A DNA stretch of 64,000 nucleotides from positions 1,054,001 to 1,118,000 of the forward strand of contig NZ_OY764864.1 of the NCBI RefSeq assembly GCF_963668515.1, given 5' to 3'. The position numbers were made by a program, and so were the translations under genes. The notes beneath the pieces are model-generated. The model saw only the letters and a program-made list of their open reading frames with translations, did not search any database and had not been told where the DNA came from. This DNA is from an uncultured Ilyobacter sp. (lineage in GTDB: Bacteria; Fusobacteriota; Fusobacteriia; Fusobacteriales; Fusobacteriaceae). This document shows positions 60,765 through 64,000 of this stretch, piece after piece. Within the stretch, counting starts at the first letter, position 1. Each line of letters opens with the position of its first letter.

Positions 60765-61868
60765 ATGAAAAAAACACCTGATAATATAAAAAATAAAATT
60801 CTTGAGACCCATGAAAAAATCGAAATAGGGAAAAAATGGACTTATTTTTTTCTTGCATTTGTATTCATTTTGACCTCATTTTTATCCCTCATATTTGTAT
60901 ACCACATAGCCAGCAGCAAAGAGTCTTTTTTTACATTGGAAATATTCCCAGTAAAAATGTTTTTTCAAATTGGGGGGCTCCTTTTTATATACTTCACTTT
61001 AGACGGACTGCGATTATATTATATTTTAAAAGCCCTTAATATAAAAATAGATTTCAGATACATTCTAAGATTGGTTTTTATAAACATCTTTGTGTCAAAT
61101 ATTACTCCATTCGCAACTGGTGGGGGATTTTTACAGGTATTTTTCCTAAAGAAAAAAGGTGTTGCCATGGGTTCCGCAATTGCTGCAACTATAATTAGGA
61201 CGGTCCTTCCCATAATTTTTTTCTTTGCCACCACTCCTTTTATCTTTCTCTTTGACAGGGATCTTATTAATATGTTTTCCAGAAAAAATTCCCTATTTAT
61301 TGTCATATTTTTATTCACAGCATATGTTGCGGCAGTTTTTACTCTTTATAGAATCTTTTACAATTCAAAAACAATAAAAAGATTCATATGCAAATTCTTA
61401 AATTATTTTGGCAACAAAAATATAATCACAGCAAATAAAGTAAAAAATCTCAGAGCATATTTTTTCAAGGAAGTTGATAATTTCAGAGGAAGTGTGATTT
61501 TATTTTTAAAAGGAGATAAAAAAAATGTCATACTTGCAATTATCTTTACTCTGATGTTTTTATTTTCACTGTTCATGTTCCCAGTGCTAATCATAAAAGG
61601 ACTGAATTATGACATCTCAATTTTTTCAATAATAGCTGCTCAGATAATCATAACTGCTATAACATATTTTGCACCCACTCCAGGAGCAACAGGTATAGCA
61701 GAAGGGGGATTTTCTCTGATATTTTCCCAGTTTGTCCAAAAGAAAGATATCGTTTCCGTTACATTCGCATGGAGATTTTTTACTATATATACAGGATTTA
61801 TAATCGGCTTAATAATTTTTTACAGAGAGCTAATAAAGAATAATGATAAAAATGAATACAAACAGTAA
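60765..61868 (+). CDS. UPF0104 / MprF-like flippase-type membrane protein
   Basis: The 367-residue protein has about eight membrane segments and the family stretches FVSNITPFATGGGFLQVFFL and YFAPTPGATGIAEGGFSLIFSQ. This is the lysylphosphatidylglycerol synthase transmembrane (AglD/UPF0104) family without the catalytic synthetase domain. Members are thought to move lipids or lipid-linked sugars. It ends 26 bases before the glycosyltransferase fusion gene, so the pair may make and flip a glycolipid. A GGAGGGG site precedes the ATG. Confidence 0.85.
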   Translation: MKKTPDNIKNKILETHEKIEIGKKWTYFFLAFVFILTSFLSLIFVYHIASSKESFFTLEIFPVKMFFQIGGLLFIYFTLDGLRLYYILKALNIKIDFRYILRLVFINIFVSNITPFATGGGFLQVFFLKKKGVAMGSAIAATIIRTVLPIIFFFATTPFIFLFDRDLINMFSRKNSLFIVIFLFTAYVAAVFTLYRIFYNSKTIKRFICKFLNYFGNKNIITANKVKNLRAYFFKEVDNFRGSVILFLKGDKKNVILAIIFTLMFLFSLFMFPVLIIKGLNYDISIFSIIAAQIIITAITYFAPTPGATGIAEGGFSLIFSQFVQKKDIVSVTFAWRFFTIYTGFIIGLIIFYRELIKNNDKNEYKQ

Positions 61869-61894
61869 AATTCTGGAATACGTGGGGGTATGAC

Positions 61895-64000
61895 ATGAAA
61901 AATAAACTGAAATTTCTATTGTTACTAAATATCATTATACTGCTCACTGTAGTTTGTTATAAAATATATCTGGTTAAATTTGAAAAAAATTTTCAATCCA
62001 AAAATATTGAAACCATAACTATTTTGGAGAATTCAAAAAAATACGACAAGGAATTTTCCTTTGCAGTTTTGGGAAATATAAAGAATTCCATAAACATATT
62101 TGAAAAAGAGATAATTCCTCAAATAAACAGGGACGATGAGATTGATTTCATGATCTCTACAGGAAATGCCGTTTTTGATGGAGCTGAAAGTAAATACAGA
62201 ATGTTTTACAAAAGTATAAGCAAACTCAGGGTGCCGGTAATAGTAGGAATAGGTGAGAACGAAATTTCAGATGAAGGCGCCATAAGGTTTTATAGGCATT
62301 TCGGCCCTTTCTATTTTTCATTTGTAGTTAGAGATTCCTACTTCATTTTTATGGATACAACAGAGAAACTCTCAAAAAATGAACAGAGAGAATGGCTGGT
62401 GAAGGAGCTGAAAAATGCCTCCAAATATAGACACAGATTTGTATTCATGAGCAATCCGCCTTTTATAATTGAGGAAAACTTTTTGTTGAGCATAGGAACT
62501 GACTATATAGAGGATGAAAACTACAGGAAATTCCTGATGGATACCCTCTCAAAATATTCAGTTACGGCAGTATTTTCATCTGGGGCCGGGATCTACGACA
62601 AAAGAGAGATAAATAATGTTTTGTATTTTATATGCGGCGGTGGCGGCGGCGGAATCATATTGAACGAAAAAAACATTCACCATTACATGAAAGTGCAGGT
62701 TAGACCCAATGGAGTACAATATCATGTCATAAAATTAGAAAAACCCGTAGATTCAAGGTTCTACGGGATACTTAAAAACATATTCGGGTACGGCTACTCC
62801 CTATTTTATGTCAACTTTTTAAATCTGGTTCTCGGGTTGATTTTGCTCATGATTGCAATAACTATTGCATACCTAAAAGCCTCTGATGGGATTGATTATT
62901 ATAGAGATTTTGAAAGTACTTCAGAAACTTTTCCTATTAAAGAAAAATTAAACATCGCCATGTTTACCAATGACTACTTCCCGTTTATAGGGGGGGTTCC
63001 AATATCTATAAAACGTCTGGCAGATAGCCTGAGATGCAGAGGACATAATGTTTATATCTTCGCACCTGAATATCCTTACGGTGAGGAAAAAGATAACAGA
63101 GTTGTCAGATGCAAATTATTGGTTTATCACAGAACAAAAAAATTCGATTATCCCATTGTTAATATATTTTCAAGGGATATCGAAAAAAAGTTCAGCTCAA
63201 TTAAATTTGACTTAGTCCACGTACATCATCCATTCTGGATGGGTAAAAAAGGGCTTAGTCTCGGTGAAAAATATGGACTGCCGGTTGTCTTGACGTATCA
63301 TACCAGATTTGAAGAATATGCCTACCATATGCCATTTTTCAAACTAATATTTAAAAATATAATATTCCACAAAGTGATAAAAAGATTTGCCCAGAGATGT
63401 AATCTCATATTTGCCCCGACAAATAGTGCAAAGGAATACCTTTCCAATATAGGAGTCAGCAGAAATAAAGTGGTAATGCCTACGGGAGTGGATATATCAT
63501 CTTATGAAAATCTTGGAGAAAATGAGATAGCTGAAATCAGAAAAAAATATGGAACAGAAAATGGATTTCTACTATGCAGCGTCTCAAGACTTTCTAAAGA
63601 AAAAAACATATACTTTCTTTTGGAAGGAATAAAATATATAAAAGAAAATTCGAATATTTTATTTAAGGTTATAATTATAGGGGATGGTCCTGAAAGGTTG
63701 AAATTGGAGAAAACTATAAAAGAAAAAGGACTGGAAAATATTGTTGAACTTGTAGGACTTGTCAAATCAGATCAAATCTCCAAGTATTATTTAGCCTCAG
63801 ATATTTTCATCTTCAGTTCAAAGTCTGAGACACAGGGAATGGTAATTTTAGAAGCTATGAGTGCGGGATGTCCGCCTGTAGCTATTCGTTCAAGTGGAAT
63901 AGATGACGTTATTTTTGACGGTAAAAACGGATTCAAAACAAAAGCAGATATAAAAGAATGGTCTAAAAAAGTTATATCTTTAATGGAAAGCCCTGACAAG
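61895..64000 (+). CDS. Degenerate calcineurin-like phosphoesterase fused to a GT4 glycosyltransferase (cut by window edge)
   Basis: An unbroken frame of 702 codons runs from the ATG at 61895 to the window edge. After a membrane anchor (residues 5-22) comes a region (about 50-290) with the order of a calcineurin-like phosphoesterase but with its metal ligands changed: DFMISTGNAVFDG (GN for GD), VGIGENEI (GEN for GNH), FMSNPPF (SN for HH) and FSSGAGIY (for GHxH). A glycine run (GGGGGG, near residue 247) follows. A second membrane segment (about 302-327) leads to a GT4 glycosyltransferase (from about 351): MFTNDYFPFIGGVPISIKRL, DLVHVHHPFWMG, PTGVDISSY, SRLSKEKNIYFLLEGI and SETQGMVILEAMSAGCPPVA. 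It resembles diacylglycerol glucosyltransferases. The fusion with a dead-looking phosphoesterase is unusual. Confidence 0.85.
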   Translation, partial: MKNKLKFLLLLNIIILLTVVCYKIYLVKFEKNFQSKNIETITILENSKKYDKEFSFAVLGNIKNSINIFEKEIIPQINRDDEIDFMISTGNAVFDGAESKYRMFYKSISKLRVPVIVGIGENEISDEGAIRFYRHFGPFYFSFVVRDSYFIFMDTTEKLSKNEQREWLVKELKNASKYRHRFVFMSNPPFIIEENFLLSIGTDYIEDENYRKFLMDTLSKYSVTAVFSSGAGIYDKREINNVLYFICGGGGGGIILNEKNIHHYMKVQVRPNGVQYHVIKLEKPVDSRFYGILKNIFGYGYSLFYVNFLNLVLGLILLMIAITIAYLKASDGIDYYRDFESTSETFPIKEKLNIAMFTNDYFPFIGGVPISIKRLADSLRCRGHNVYIFAPEYPYGEEKDNRVVRCKLLVYHRTKKFDYPIVNIFSRDIEKKFSSIKFDLVHVHHPFWMGKKGLSLGEKYGLPVVLTYHTRFEEYAYHMPFFKLIFKNIIFHKVIKRFAQRCNLIFAPTNSAKEYLSNIGVSRNKVVMPTGVDISSYENLGENEIAEIRKKYGTENGFLLCSVSRLSKEKNIYFLLEGIKYIKENSNILFKVIIIGDGPERLKLEKTIKEKGLENIVELVGLVKSDQISKYYLASDIFIFSSKSETQGMVILEAMSAGCPPVAIRSSGIDDVIFDGKNGFKTKADIKEWSKKVISLMESPDK

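Overview
The window is low-GC DNA with strong AGGAGG-type ribosome binding sites and a Gram-negative cell envelope gene set (CMP-KDO synthetase, OmpA/Pal-like lipoprotein, other lipoproteins). Together with an electron-bifurcating lactate dehydrogenase operon, PfkA and pyruvate phosphate dikinase, this suggests an anaerobic fermenting member of the Fusobacteriota (Ilyobacter/Propionigenium-like). The taxon is an inference; there is no rRNA in the window.

Layout. 1-6.6 kb (minus strand): GntR/FadR regulator, EtfB, ferredoxin-fused EtfA, FAD lactate dehydrogenase and lactate permease, in the order of the Acetobacterium woodii lct operon, with two identical TGGTCTGACCA operators ahead of etfB. 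6.8-12.4 kb: small conserved or unknown proteins, a UPF0173 hydrolase, an L,D-transpeptidase-like lipoprotein, two lipoproteins including an OmpA-domain one, and a gamma-carbonic-anhydrase-like protein. 12.6-20.3 kb: central carbon metabolism (pfkA; a CcpN-like regulator, PPDK regulatory protein, a 26-residue basic ORF and ppdK; a homoserine-dehydrogenase-like protein; rpiB; a HIT protein). 20.5-21.5 kb: a Na+/Ca2+ exchanger.

21.7-49.0 kb is an accessory island next to tRNA-Arg(TCG). Its left edge is a graveyard of decayed brxL and fic fragments and an 80-bp direct repeat flanking an intact Fic gene. The core, read leftwards on the minus strand, is: cysteine desulfurase, coiled-coil protein with a Rex-like winged helix, 1070-residue sigma-region-4 protein, PAPS-reductase-like BrxP with Fe-S clusters, DUF4007 protein, BrxC-like ATPase (1133 aa), unknown 457-aa protein, BrxF-like small P-loop protein, second BrxC-like ATPase (about 1314 aa), PglZ and BrxL. 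This is a BREX type 4-like phage defence locus with no visible DNA methyltransferase. It has its own cysteine desulfurase and two large ATPases, so sulfur-based DNA marking is a reasonable hypothesis. A DnaQ-like exonuclease and a BRCT protein form a separate unit upstream, and a frameshifted IS256-family element closes the island beside the tRNA.

49.2-53.7 kb: glutaredoxin-like protein, histidine phosphatase, M48 lipoprotein protease, 2-hydroxyacid dehydrogenase, a winged-helix protein, and kdsB. 54.5-64 kb: pullulanase-type GH13 enzyme, phosphoglycerate mutase, a DedA-PAP2-LssY fusion, a UPF0104/MprF-like flippase-like membrane protein, and a truncated (window edge) protein fusing a degenerate, apparently metal-free calcineurin-like phosphoesterase domain to a GT4 glycosyltransferase. 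The last three genes look like a lipid/glycolipid envelope cluster.
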